Assembly: GCF_023667495.1 (NCBI RefSeq)
Contig: NZ_JAMOZL010000012.1
Span: forward strand, 248,001-312,000
Length of the DNA stretch: 64,000 bases
Direction of reading: 5' to 3'
Source: Dyadobacter sp. MSC1_007
GTDB lineage: Bacteria > Bacteroidota > Bacteroidia > Cytophagales > Spirosomataceae
This document shows positions 44,820 to 53,631 of this stretch, piece by piece. Numbering within the stretch: position 1 is the first letter of the stretch; every line of letters begins with the position of its first letter. Both the position numbers and the translations under genes were made by a program. A model generated the notes under the pieces. That model saw only the letters and a list, made by a program, of their open reading frames with translations. It made no database searches and was not told the DNA's origin.

Positions 44820-46425
44820 TTTCGTTAAAAGTGATTTTAAATGTGGTGCCTACATTGACCCGGCTAAAAACCTGGATTTTGCCGCCCTGGGCTTCTATCT
44901 GGTTTTTAATTAAAAACAAACCTACGCCGTGGGCCTCGTCGTGCTTGTGAAAAGTTTTGTATAAACCAAAGACCTTATCGGCATGCATATCGAGATCAAT
45001 TCCTTTTCCTTTATCGCTGTATTCCAATACTTTGACTCTCGTTTCGTTGCGATAGAAGCGAAGCCTGATGCTCGGTGGCTGGTTGTCTTTTGCATATTTG
45101 ATACCGTTGGTGATCAGGTTCATCAGAATGCTTTCCAGATAAAGATGAGGAAACACGATGGTATCGGTGGAGAAGTCCAGATCAATCTCTGCCTGAGATT
45201 TTTCAATGCTTTCATTCAGTACGCTCAATACTTCATTGGTTACGGCCCGCATGCTGAGTATTTCACCTTCGAGTTGATTGTTCCGGATCTTGATTACCTG
45301 CGAAAGATCATCGAGCGTGCCGCTCAGGTGGTGGGAAACCGTCTTGATCTTCTGAAAAATCTCCTCATTTTCCTTGTCCAGTACCGACTCGTTCACAAAA
45401 TCGGTCAGGAGGGAAATGTTACTCGAATGATTTCTGAGGTTATGAGAAAGGATGTGGGTGAAATTTTGCAGCTGGCTGTTCTTCTGCGCCATCTGGTCAA
45501 TGGATTTTTTCAGGTCCAGTTCGAGGGTTTTGTACTTGTCGATATCCATAATGATACCCCGGATACGTGTTACTGTGTTTTGCGCATTGTACACCGGCGA
45601 GGCTGAAAACCTCACCCATTTACGAGTTCCATGGCCGGTGATCAGATGTAATTCGTGGTCCCAGGTGTCGCCCGTCCGGATCACTTCCCGGATCGCGTCC
45701 TGCAATGTAAGCTGGTAATGCAGTGGAAAAAACCGCAAAAGGTCCCGGTTGTGGCGGATTTCTTTTTCATCGGCCTCAAAAATAGCCCCGCAAGCCCCGG
45801 TCCATTTATACTGCTCTTCGGCAACATCGTATTCCCATCCCCCGAGCTTGCCCACGTTCCCGGCGGCTGACAGCAAGAATTCGCTTTCAGCCAGTTTGTC
45901 TTCGACCAGTTTGCGCTCATCAATCTCACGCTGCAGGTCGGAAACAGACCGGAGCAAATGTACATTCGGGAATATCCTGAAAAGGTAATAGACAGTAGAA
46001 AGCGAGACAGCGGCGGTCATGAACCGAACGAGCGCGCTCAGGCGGTAAACAGGCACCCAAAACATCAGGGCGTCGATAAAATGGGTAGTCCCGCAGAATA
46101 ATATGAATGCACCGAACATCCATAGCGCTTTTGGAAACGGGAAGTCCTTTCTTATCAATACAAGCCGGATCAGGAATGTCGGGATCAGAAAATAGGCACT
46201 CCAGATCAGCAGGTCCGAAACAATGTACAACCAACCGTGAAAATCACTCCAGTTGCCACAATACCATCTCGCAGGCCACTGGTTTGTATCGAACAAGCCC
46301 TGGAAAAAGGTAGCTACCTGCGTGGGAAGATCCTCCTGTGCCGCCCGAAGAGGCAGTGCATTGGTACGACAAATCGGTATACTGTCGTCCGGGATAGCAT
46401 TTATGGTCGCTATGATCGGGGTCAT
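44812..46425 (-). CDS. Histidine kinase with ethylene-receptor-like membrane domain
   Basis: A 537-residue kinase. The membrane domain (about 64-158, three helices) matches the ethylene-binding domain of plant ETR1: D71, Y78, I81, P82, I108, C111 and H115 correspond to ETR1 D25, Y32, I35, P36, I62, C65 and H69 with the same spacing. C111 and H115 lie in FGAFILFCGTTHFI and would hold the copper ion. A short coiled coil (160-182), a PAS/PAC sensor (about 185-297), HisKA with H328 (ILSHNLRNHSSN) and a HATPase domain (NLITNGIKYA, GVGLFLIKN) follow. It pairs with the overlapping receiver gene. Ethylene binding is inferred, not shown. Confidence 0.9.
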   Translation of the reverse strand: MTPIIATINAIPDDSIPICRTNALPLRAAQEDLPTQVATFFQGLFDTNQWPARWYCGNWSDFHGWLYIVSDLLIWSAYFLIPTFLIRLVLIRKDFPFPKALWMFGAFILFCGTTHFIDALMFWVPVYRLSALVRFMTAAVSLSTVYYLFRIFPNVHLLRSVSDLQREIDERKLVEDKLAESEFLLSAAGNVGKLGGWEYDVAEEQYKWTGACGAIFEADEKEIRHNRDLLRFFPLHYQLTLQDAIREVIRTGDTWDHELHLITGHGTRKWVRFSASPVYNAQNTVTRIRGIIMDIDKYKTLELDLKKSIDQMAQKNSQLQNFTHILSHNLRNHSSNISLLTDFVNESVLDKENEEIFQKIKTVSHHLSGTLDDLSQVIKIRNNQLEGEILSMRAVTNEVLSVLNESIEKSQAEIDLDFSTDTIVFPHLYLESILMNLITNGIKYAKDNQPPSIRLRFYRNETRVKVLEYSDKGKGIDLDMHADKVFGLYKTFHKHDEAHGVGLFLIKNQIEAQGGKIQVFSRVNVGTTFKITFNENA

Positions 46426-46893
46426 CTAGTGTATTGTATCGGAGGGCGTTTGTCGAATATTAGTAATAATAATTGTAGTAACCAAAAGCTGCGCCCTGAG
46501 GCCAAAATAAGGTTTTCTCACTATTTTTAGACAGCTGAGAACTATTTTTACAAACTATCACTACCAAACTCGCATAAGCCGCCCGGGTGAAAAAAATGAG
46601 TTAAATATTTTATATTGCTGCATGATACGAAAGCAGGCTTAACGCCGTAACGCAGTCGGAAGGTTTGTTTTGAGAAAATGGCCGTGTCCGGTTTGCAAGC
46701 CAAATAAACTTGTGGCTTCAACATGCCCATCGAATAAATAAGTTGCAGATATAGAACTTATTTGATGCTATTTTATCGAAAAATACCGGGTTAACAGCAT
46801 TTTTGACCGATAAAAAATTGCAAGCGTTGCCTCTTCTATGCTGTACCGTGCATAATGGAAGTGGGAAGAGCGGTGGTAAAACCGGCGAAAAAG
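46426..46893. other. Intergenic region between the Nudix regulator gene and the kinase operon
   Basis: About 470 bp, AT-rich near the kinase start. No TAnnTTTG element is found in front of the kinase gene on the minus strand and no clear terminator after the Nudix gene. A 60-residue minus-strand frame at 46548-46730 is open but unsupported. Confidence 0.4.
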
Positions 46894-47628
46894 TTATTGA
46901 AGGAGCCTGTACAGGTAGGGCGCTTTATTGGCTGCACCAGTATATTTTTTTTCGAGGCGTTCAAGCGCATTCAGGGACAGGATCTTTTTTTGAAAGTTGT
47001 TGCGCGCAAACGGCCGGTCATAAATCGTTTCGTACAGCTCCTGCACGTCTTTCATGGTAAAAGTTTCGGGAAGGAGTTTGAAGGCACTCAGTTTCTGGTC
47101 GAGGGTGATCCGCAGCGTTTCCAGCGCATGCACGACGATCTCGCGGTGGTCCATGATCATTTCCGGCAAATCTTTCACGTCATACCATTCGATAAAGGCA
47201 TCGAGGTCGCTCTTCTGCGGCACAACATGGCTGATATCAACCAATGCATAATACCCGATCGAGACAAACCGGCGGGTAAACCATTCGTAATCTCCTCTTC
47301 TGAACTCTTCACCGGGATCCGGCGTAAACAATGAAGGGTTCAGTTCAATTAACCTATCCAGGAACTCCTTGCTGCTGCGGCCCGCCTTGCCGGTTACCCA
47401 GAATTGTTCCAGGAACACATCGCTGATGCCTGTCCGCTCCTGAAGAATGCGCTGGGCAGCTTCATCGACACCTTCATGCTGGTATACAAAACCACTCGGT
47501 AATGCCCAGAAGCCGCCTTTGAACCGGAGTTGCGGCACGAGCACTTTCAGCTTTCTGTCTTGATAGCCAAAGATGACACAGTCGACAGAAAGTTGATCAA
47601 TATATCCTTGCTCGCTGAGAGGGTGCAT
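46894..47628 (-). CDS. Nudix-domain transcriptional regulator (NrtR/AraR-like)
   Basis: A 244-residue protein with an N-terminal Nudix fold (about 10-150) and a C-terminal winged helix (about 165-235, FTMKDVQELYETIYDRPFAR and NNFQKKILSL). The Nudix box is degenerate: G-x5-E-x7 is kept but the catalytic REUxEE core reads RILQER, so hydrolase activity is unlikely. Proteins of this build control arabinose, xylose and other sugar genes in Bacteroidota. A perfect 9-bp dyad stands 96 bp upstream, facing the divergent gene at 47825, and is its probable operator. Confidence 0.9.
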   Translation of the reverse strand: MHPLSEQGYIDQLSVDCVIFGYQDRKLKVLVPQLRFKGGFWALPSGFVYQHEGVDEAAQRILQERTGISDVFLEQFWVTGKAGRSSKEFLDRLIELNPSLFTPDPGEEFRRGDYEWFTRRFVSIGYYALVDISHVVPQKSDLDAFIEWYDVKDLPEMIMDHREIVVHALETLRITLDQKLSAFKLLPETFTMKDVQELYETIYDRPFARNNFQKKILSLNALERLEKKYTGAANKAPYLYRLLQ

Positions 47629-47660
47629 GTCGACAGGTTAATGCGGGTTGAAAACATTGG

Positions 47661-47668
47661 CAAACTTA
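47661..47668 (-). promoter_or_regulatory. -7 element of the Nudix regulator gene
   Basis: Minus-strand TAAGTTTG fits TAnnTTTG and lies 32 bp before the ATG at 47628. No -33 TTTG at the usual distance. Confidence 0.5.
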
Positions 47669-47723
47669 CGGCCTGGACGCTAAAAACAGCGTTGCATTAC
47701 AAAGATATTAAATTGTAAAAAAT

Positions 47724-47749
47724 TTATTGTCTGTTTATGTAGACAATAA
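47724..47749. promoter_or_regulatory. Probable operator: 9-bp perfect inverted repeat
   Basis: TTATTGTCT (47724-47732) and AGACAATAA (47741-47749) with an 8-base spacer, between the divergent Nudix regulator and the secreted-protein gene. It covers the -33 zone of the plus-strand promoter. Confidence 0.7.
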
Positions 47750-47763
47750 GGAAAAATCTTTTT

Positions 47764-47771
47764 TACCTTTG
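47764..47771 (+). promoter_or_regulatory. -7 element for the secreted-protein gene at 47825
   Basis: TACCTTTG fits TAnnTTTG, 53 bp before the ATG and 14 bp after the inverted repeat. Confidence 0.65.
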
Positions 47772-47824
47772 AATTCCAATCACTAAGAGAGAATTCAATC
47801 CAATCCATTTTATCAATTAAGACT

Positions 47825-48202
47825 ATGAGAAAGACAGCATTTATCTTTATTTTCTGCATGCTTGCCCTTGCATTCAACAGCCGATCGCAAACTGCTGCGC
47901 CCGCTGAATATTTTGCCGGTAAATGGGAAATCCTGGTTGTAGGTACACCGCAGGGCGACTCCAAGCTGGTGGCTGAGCTGGTACGCACCGATGGCAAGCT
48001 GTCGGGCAACATTGTGAACCCGGCCGAGCCGACTGCTGATAAAATCCAGATCACCTCCGTCGAAGAAAATGGCGAGAAGATCAGCATGGCATTTTCTACC
48101 CAGGGCTACGACGTTACAATCGACCTGGCGAAAGTGGATGACGACAATATGAAGGGTAATCTGATGAACATGTTTGATGCCACAGCGAAGAGAGTGAAAT
48201 AA
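47825..48202 (+). CDS. Small secreted lipocalin-like protein
   Basis: A 125-residue protein with a signal peptide (1-22, ending NSRSQ). The mature part is beta-rich (GKWEILVVGTPQGDSKLVAE, GYDVTIDLAKVDDDNMKG), with the G-x-W start typical of small lipocalin-like or DUF beta-barrels of Bacteroidota. No catalytic residues are evident. It is under the dyad next to the Nudix regulator and is separated from the GH28 gene by a strong terminator. The function is unknown. Confidence 0.75.
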   Translation: MRKTAFIFIFCMLALAFNSRSQTAAPAEYFAGKWEILVVGTPQGDSKLVAELVRTDGKLSGNIVNPAEPTADKIQITSVEENGEKISMAFSTQGYDVTIDLAKVDDDNMKGNLMNMFDATAKRVK

Positions 48203-48241
48203 GGAAGGTAAAAAATCAAATTTTAACAGTAGTTGCGGAGA

Positions 48242-48291
48242 CGGAATGCCTTCCCGGAGTTTAGAACCTTGGGAAGGCATTCCGTTTTTTT
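48242..48291 (+). terminator. Strong terminator before the second GH28 gene
   Basis: Perfect 14-bp arms (CGGAATGCCTTCCC and complement) with a 15-base loop and seven T. It ends 9 bp before the GH28 ATG at 48300, so the enzyme gene is either expressed by read-through or under attenuation control. Confidence 0.88.
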
Positions 48292-48299
48292 GCTGTGTT

Positions 48300-49874
48300 A
48301 TGAAGCGTTTTTTGTTTTTGTTGCCGATTTTATGGGCGTCCGCTACTGCTGTAAATGGACAGGTATCTGATGAAGGTTTACGAAATGTACCAACAGTTGC
48401 CGAGGTAGGAGCAGAGCGGCTTCCAGCAGACATTGCGCCGGTAAAAGCGCCTTTTCCAATGCCCGTCTTCAAGAAGCCCGCGTTCCGTCCGTTGACGGTG
48501 GATATCACCAAAAAAGGAGCTCGTGCGGGTATTTTAGTCACCAAAATGATCCAGGCAGCGATCGATGAAGTGAACAGTAAGGGCGGGGGAACGGTGCTGG
48601 TACCGAAAGGGACCTGGCAAACCGGTAGGATTAACCTGAAAAGCAACGTAAACCTGCACGTGAGTGAAGGCGCCGAACTGCATTTCAGCGGTGAAATCGC
48701 CGATTACCTTCCTGCGGTTTTTACAAGAAACGAAGGCGTGGAACTGATGTCGCTTGGCGCGCTGATCTATGCAAACGGACAACAAAATATAGCCGTTACC
48801 GGTAAAGGCAAACTGGTAGGCCCGCCCGCGGGATCGCCCGTGCGCAAGCGTATTATGACTACGGATGTGATCGAGAAAGTCGTGCCAGCTGACAAACCGG
48901 TTGCTGAAAGGGTATATGAGGGCGAAAACGGTACCTTCGTTTTTCCGCCGATGTTCGTTTCACCTATCAATTGTAAAAATGTTTATATCGAAGGCATTAC
49001 ACTGGAAAACACGCCATTCTGGAATGTGGTACCTGTATATTGCGACAATGTGATTATCCGTGGCATCACCGTCCGGTCGGTCGGTATCCCGCGTGGCGAC
49101 GGGATCGACATTGAATCGTCACGGAATGTGTTGATCGAATATTGTACGCTGAGTTGTGGCGACGATTGTTTCACCATTAAAGCCGGCCGCGGGGAAGACG
49201 GTATCCGCGTAAACAAGCCGACGGAGAACGTGGTGATCCGATATTGTCTCGCCCGCGAAGGCCATGGCGGCATTACCTGCGGCAGCGAAACGGCGGGCAT
49301 GATCCGTAATTTATATGTTCATGACACCGTATTTGACGACACCGACACCGGTATCCGCTTCAAAACACGTCGCTCCCGCGCCGGTGGCGGGGATAACCTC
49401 ATATACGAGCGCATTCGCATGAACCTGCGTGGGGACGCGATCAAGTTTGATATGCTTGGCAGCAGGCAATATGTTGGCGAGCTCGCCGACCGTCTGCCCG
49501 TACGCGCCGTCGACCGCCTCACGCCTGCATACAGGAACATCACAGTCAAAACGGTTCTTATTGAAAAAGCCCGCGTGTTCATAGACATTACCGGCATCCC
49601 CGAATCCCCGGCAAGTAATCTGCTCATTGATAATGCCGAAGTGCATAGTAAAGGTGCATTCAAAGCCAGCGACGCAACCGGTATTACCATCCGTAATGCA
49701 ACCCTGCACATCACCGACACGCTCATGCGTTCGCTCGGCGTCCGCAATGTTCTTTTTGAAAAGGTACAGTTCAAAACCCCCGACAACCGGATCCACATGC
49801 AGGTCGAAGAAGGAACGCCCAAGGACATCCGCTTTGTGGATTGCATTCCGGCGAAACCCGAAAGTTGGAACTAG
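48300..49874 (+). CDS. Glycoside hydrolase family 28, second copy
   Basis: The ATG at 48300 (MKRFLFLLPILW) starts at the signal peptide (to VNGQ); a frame start 54 bp upstream lies in the terminator stem. The 524-residue enzyme has the GH28 active site: D267 in PRGDGID (Arg replaces the usual Asn two residues before), D288-D289 (CGDDCFTIKAG), H322 (EGHGG) and R353-F-K355. It shares the general layout of the first GH28 (36687) but is clearly diverged. The Arg change may alter the pectic substrate. SusC2/SusD2 follow 391 bp downstream. Confidence 0.95.
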   Translation: MKRFLFLLPILWASATAVNGQVSDEGLRNVPTVAEVGAERLPADIAPVKAPFPMPVFKKPAFRPLTVDITKKGARAGILVTKMIQAAIDEVNSKGGGTVLVPKGTWQTGRINLKSNVNLHVSEGAELHFSGEIADYLPAVFTRNEGVELMSLGALIYANGQQNIAVTGKGKLVGPPAGSPVRKRIMTTDVIEKVVPADKPVAERVYEGENGTFVFPPMFVSPINCKNVYIEGITLENTPFWNVVPVYCDNVIIRGITVRSVGIPRGDGIDIESSRNVLIEYCTLSCGDDCFTIKAGRGEDGIRVNKPTENVVIRYCLAREGHGGITCGSETAGMIRNLYVHDTVFDDTDTGIRFKTRRSRAGGGDNLIYERIRMNLRGDAIKFDMLGSRQYVGELADRLPVRAVDRLTPAYRNITVKTVLIEKARVFIDITGIPESPASNLLIDNAEVHSKGAFKASDATGITIRNATLHITDTLMRSLGVRNVLFEKVQFKTPDNRIHMQVEEGTPKDIRFVDCIPAKPESWN

Positions 49875-50265
49875 TCCTTTAATGCATGTATCCGGCGTGG
49901 ATCCATGACACGCTGGAATTGTCACTTATGACATTTCCTTCAAAATCTCCTTTTGCGCTTCTTTCTAAAGCAATACATCAAAAATCTTATTTTTTGAAAG
50001 TATAGTCCTATTAATTCGTCTTTTGGTTATGTATAAGTAACTAAATTATGAAATTGTTAAATAGGCTTTTTCAGGAAGCAGTTCTTTTCAGAATTGCTCA
50101 ATTTTGCGACGTCAAAACCCGATGGCGGGCAGAATTAATGGCCTTCCGATGTACAATCGCTACAAATGCGATGCTGTGACATATCGACGCCACTGCTTGT
50201 GCAGACCTTAAAAATAGGATTAATCTCATCTGTCTTCAATTTTCTCACATAACCAATTCACCCTT
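49875..50265. other. Leader region of susC2
   Basis: About 390 bp without a gene. AGCAGTTCT/AGAATTGCT (50077-50098, one mismatch) form a weak dyad about 170 bp before susC2, and ATCGC/GCGAT arms enclose TACAAAT at about 50147-50163. No TAnnTTTG element was found. Confidence 0.35.
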
Positions 50266-53200
50266 ATGTCTTACAACTACAAGTACGGGTTGAATCCCTT
50301 TGGGAACAACTTACCCAAGTCGCTTGTCGGCTTTGCCCTGGTGGCCCTGGTAGGCGGCCCGGGCCTGGCGAAGTCGCCCGCAAACGAAAGGAACGCCTTC
50401 GCCCCGTTAATCGCAGAACTGCATGTCGGTGCTGTAAAAGCCGATCGGAAAATTACCGGAAAAGTTACAGATGGCGCTACGCCGGGAGGGTTGCCGGGCG
50501 TAAACGTAATTATCAAGGGAAGTCAAACGGGTACGGTAACGGATGCAAATGGAGCTTACAGTCTGGACATTCCGGACGCCGGCGCTACCTTGGTTTTTTC
50601 ATATGTAGGCTTTCTTACTCAGGAGCTGGAAGCAGGAACGAGGAGCATTATCGATGTACAGCTTGTGGCTGATAGCAAATCACTTAACGAAGTGGTGGTC
50701 GTAGGTTATGGAACGCAGAAAAAAGTCAACCTCACAGGAGCGGTGGACCAGGTTGGGCAGGAAGTATTTCAAAACCGGCCGATCCCTAATATCGCTCAGG
50801 GGCTCGTGGGAGCGGTTCCTAACCTGAACATCCGCATGTTCGACGGTAAGCCGACGCAATCACCTAGCTTCAACATCCGCGGAACGACCTCGATCGGGCA
50901 GGGCGGTAGCGCGTTGGTACTGATCGATGGCGTGGAAGGTGACCCGCGCGTGCTCAATCCCAACGACATTGAAAGTATATCGGTTTTAAAAGATGCCGCG
51001 TCCGCGTCCATTTACGGAGCGCGTGCCGCATTCGGTGTTGTTCTGATCACAACGAAGTCGGCGTCCGAGGGTAAAACGACTATCTCCTATTCAGCGAATT
51101 ACTCCATTAAATCGCCAACAGAAGTACCGGATAATATCACCGATTCTTACCCGTGGGCGCAGGGTTTCAGCGATGCATGGTCGCGGTGGAATGACAACGG
51201 AAGTACACCGACTGCCATCAACAAAACCATTAGTTTTTCTCCCGCTTACCTGGCGGAGATCAAGAGAAGGTGGGAAGATCCTTCGTTGCCACGCGTGGAA
51301 GTAAACCCCAACACAGGCGAGTACCAGTATTTTTATAGTACAGATTGGTATAAAGAGCTATACAAAGAGCGTTTCAGTGCTCAGGACCATAACCTGTCGC
51401 TTTCCGGAGGTAATGAGAAATCTACATTCTACCTCAGCGGACGCTATAATGGACAGGATGGTCTGTTCCGGTACAATTCCGACAATTACAGCATGTACAA
51501 TCTGCGCGCAAAGGGAAGTATTCAGCTTACCTCTTGGCTCCGGATCGACAACAATACCGAATATTCGGCCATGAAATACCACCAGCCGCTGAACGTAGGT
51601 GAAGGCAGCGGGGTTTACCGGAATATCGCGGATGAGGGCCATCCACTGGCCCCATTGCTCAATCCCGATGGTACACTGTCTTTCTCGGCGGCTTATACCG
51701 TGGGCGACTATTACATTGGTCGCAATGGTATCGACAATACCCAGCGTTTCCTTAAAAACAAGGTCGCAGCCAAATCGCAGTTCTTTGACAAAACACTGTC
51801 GATCAGGGCGGATTTGACTTTTCAGAGCACCGACATCGGTTCGCAGCAGAACCGTGTGCAGGTGCCTTACAGCCGGGCGAAAGGTGTGATCGGTTATACG
51901 GGTACCAACACCAACGATCTTCAGGAGCGGAAAAGGACTACCAATTATCTGGCAACGAACTTTTACGCTGATTACGTCAAATCCATTAATAATACCCACA
52001 ATTTCACATTGCTGGCCGGATTTAACTACGAACAATCTGTTTACAGCAACCTCACAGCCCAGCGCAACGGGATCGTGTATGGCGGCGCGGACGACATCAA
52101 CCTGGCGTTAGGGCAGAGTATCGTGACCACCGGTGGTTATCAGAAATGGGCCATTGCAGGTGGATTTTTTCGGGCCAACTATAACTTCCGTGAACGCTAT
52201 CTGCTAGAAGTGAATGGCCGTTATGACGGTTCTTCCAAGTTCCCGACAGATCAGCAGTGGGCATTTTTCCCGTCGGTATCAGCCGGTTGGAGGGTGTCCG
52301 AAGAGCCTTTCTGGAAAATGGACCCCAAAATTCTTTCGAACGTAAAATTACGTGCTTCTTATGGTTCATTGGGTAATGGTAATATCAGCCCGTATTCTTT
52401 TACGGAAAACTTTGGGATCAGCCAGTCGGGCCGGATCATCAATGGCGTGCGGCCACAGAAGACCAGCCAGCCGAATGTAGTGCCCGACGGACTTACCTGG
52501 GAGACTTCCACAACCGGTAACCTGGGCCTTGATTTCTCTGCTTTAAATAACAGGCTAACGTTTGTAGGAGACTTGTACCGTCGCTGGACAGAGAATATGT
52601 TCACAGCGGGTCCTACCGTTCCAGCCGTCTTTGGTACGAAGGTTCCGAAGGGTAACTATGCGGACCTGAAAACCACAGGCTGGGAGCTTTCAGTAAACTG
52701 GTCGGACCAATTCACGATGGCATCCAAGCCATTTAAATATGACCTGCGGTTTACATTAGCCGATTCGAGGGCCGTTGTTACCAAATTCAATAACCCGGAT
52801 AAAAGCCTCAACGACATCAATAACCCGGACAGGGAGCTCACCAACTACTATGAAGGCCAGCGTATCGGTGAAATCTGGGGATATAAGGTAGCAGGACTTT
52901 TCAGGTCGCAAGCCGAAATTGCCGACTCTCCTTCGCAGGCGAATATTCCCAATACGAATACCCGTAAGAATTACGTAGGCGATCTCAAATTCCAGAACCT
53001 CGACGGTGACAATGTCATTTATCAGGGACTAAACCGGGTAGGGAGTTCGGGTGATAAAACCATTATCGGAAACTCGGAACCGCGTTACACTTATGGTATG
53101 AACGTCTCGGGGGACTGGAATGGCTTCTTCCTGTCCGGATTCTTTCAGGGCGTGATGAAGCAGGATTGGTACCCATCGTCGGAAGCGCGGTTCTGGGGGC

Positions 53201-53625
53201 AATATAACCGTCCTTACAATGCCTATCCACGCTGGCAGCAGGACAATATGTTCCGCGAGGAGCTGGGTAATTTCGACGCTTACCTGCCCCGTCTGGTGGG
53301 TTACGTCGCGCAAGGTACCGGCCGTGCATTGCAGGTTGCAAACGACCGCTATTTGCAGAATGCCGCTTACATCCGGCTCAGGAACTTGCAGGTTGGGTAC
53401 ACCATACCGCAACGCATTGTCTCCAAAATCCACGCCCGCGACCTGAAAGTGTATTTGTCCGCAGAGAATCTCTGGACCTGGTCGCCCATGTATAAATGGA
53501 CCCGCGACACCGACGTGACCAGCATTTACGGATCCGACCGCGATTTAGGCGGAGGAAACAGTGGCGACGGGTATAACTACCCCATGCTGAAAGCGGTATC
53601 GTTAGGTCTGACACTCAACTTTTGA
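50266..53625 (+). CDS. SusC/RagA TonB-dependent transporter (SusC2)
   Basis: A 1119-residue outer-membrane transporter without STN domain. The N-terminus is unusual: about 20 polar residues (NYKYGLNPFGNNLPK) precede the hydrophobic core SLVGFALVALVGG. A carboxypeptidase-like domain (about 60-150), the plug (NEVVVVGYGTQKKVNLTGAV, ASASIYGARAAFGVVLITTK) and the barrel (ending SLGLTLNF) follow. It partners SusD2, which starts 6 bp after it. Its likely cargo is pectin-derived oligosaccharide, judged from the GH28 gene upstream. Confidence 0.96.
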   Translation: MSYNYKYGLNPFGNNLPKSLVGFALVALVGGPGLAKSPANERNAFAPLIAELHVGAVKADRKITGKVTDGATPGGLPGVNVIIKGSQTGTVTDANGAYSLDIPDAGATLVFSYVGFLTQELEAGTRSIIDVQLVADSKSLNEVVVVGYGTQKKVNLTGAVDQVGQEVFQNRPIPNIAQGLVGAVPNLNIRMFDGKPTQSPSFNIRGTTSIGQGGSALVLIDGVEGDPRVLNPNDIESISVLKDAASASIYGARAAFGVVLITTKSASEGKTTISYSANYSIKSPTEVPDNITDSYPWAQGFSDAWSRWNDNGSTPTAINKTISFSPAYLAEIKRRWEDPSLPRVEVNPNTGEYQYFYSTDWYKELYKERFSAQDHNLSLSGGNEKSTFYLSGRYNGQDGLFRYNSDNYSMYNLRAKGSIQLTSWLRIDNNTEYSAMKYHQPLNVGEGSGVYRNIADEGHPLAPLLNPDGTLSFSAAYTVGDYYIGRNGIDNTQRFLKNKVAAKSQFFDKTLSIRADLTFQSTDIGSQQNRVQVPYSRAKGVIGYTGTNTNDLQERKRTTNYLATNFYADYVKSINNTHNFTLLAGFNYEQSVYSNLTAQRNGIVYGGADDINLALGQSIVTTGGYQKWAIAGGFFRANYNFRERYLLEVNGRYDGSSKFPTDQQWAFFPSVSAGWRVSEEPFWKMDPKILSNVKLRASYGSLGNGNISPYSFTENFGISQSGRIINGVRPQKTSQPNVVPDGLTWETSTTGNLGLDFSALNNRLTFVGDLYRRWTENMFTAGPTVPAVFGTKVPKGNYADLKTTGWELSVNWSDQFTMASKPFKYDLRFTLADSRAVVTKFNNPDKSLNDINNPDRELTNYYEGQRIGEIWGYKVAGLFRSQAEIADSPSQANIPNTNTRKNYVGDLKFQNLDGDNVIYQGLNRVGSSGDKTIIGNSEPRYTYGMNVSGDWNGFFLSGFFQGVMKQDWYPSSEARFWGQYNRPYNAYPRWQQDNMFREELGNFDAYLPRLVGYVAQGTGRALQVANDRYLQNAAYIRLRNLQVGYTIPQRIVSKIHARDLKVYLSAENLWTWSPMYKWTRDTDVTSIYGSDRDLGGGNSGDGYNYPMLKAVSLGLTLNF

Positions 53626-53631
53626 TCTCCC

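Noticed and set aside
46548-46730. Minus-strand frame of 60 residues in the gap before the Nudix gene
   Set aside because: No motif, no promoter and no conserved neighbour relation; treated as chance.
50077-50098. Imperfect 9-bp dyad upstream of susC2
   Set aside because: One mismatch, no matching copy at other loci in the window and no promoter element beside it; mentioned only in the intergenic entry.
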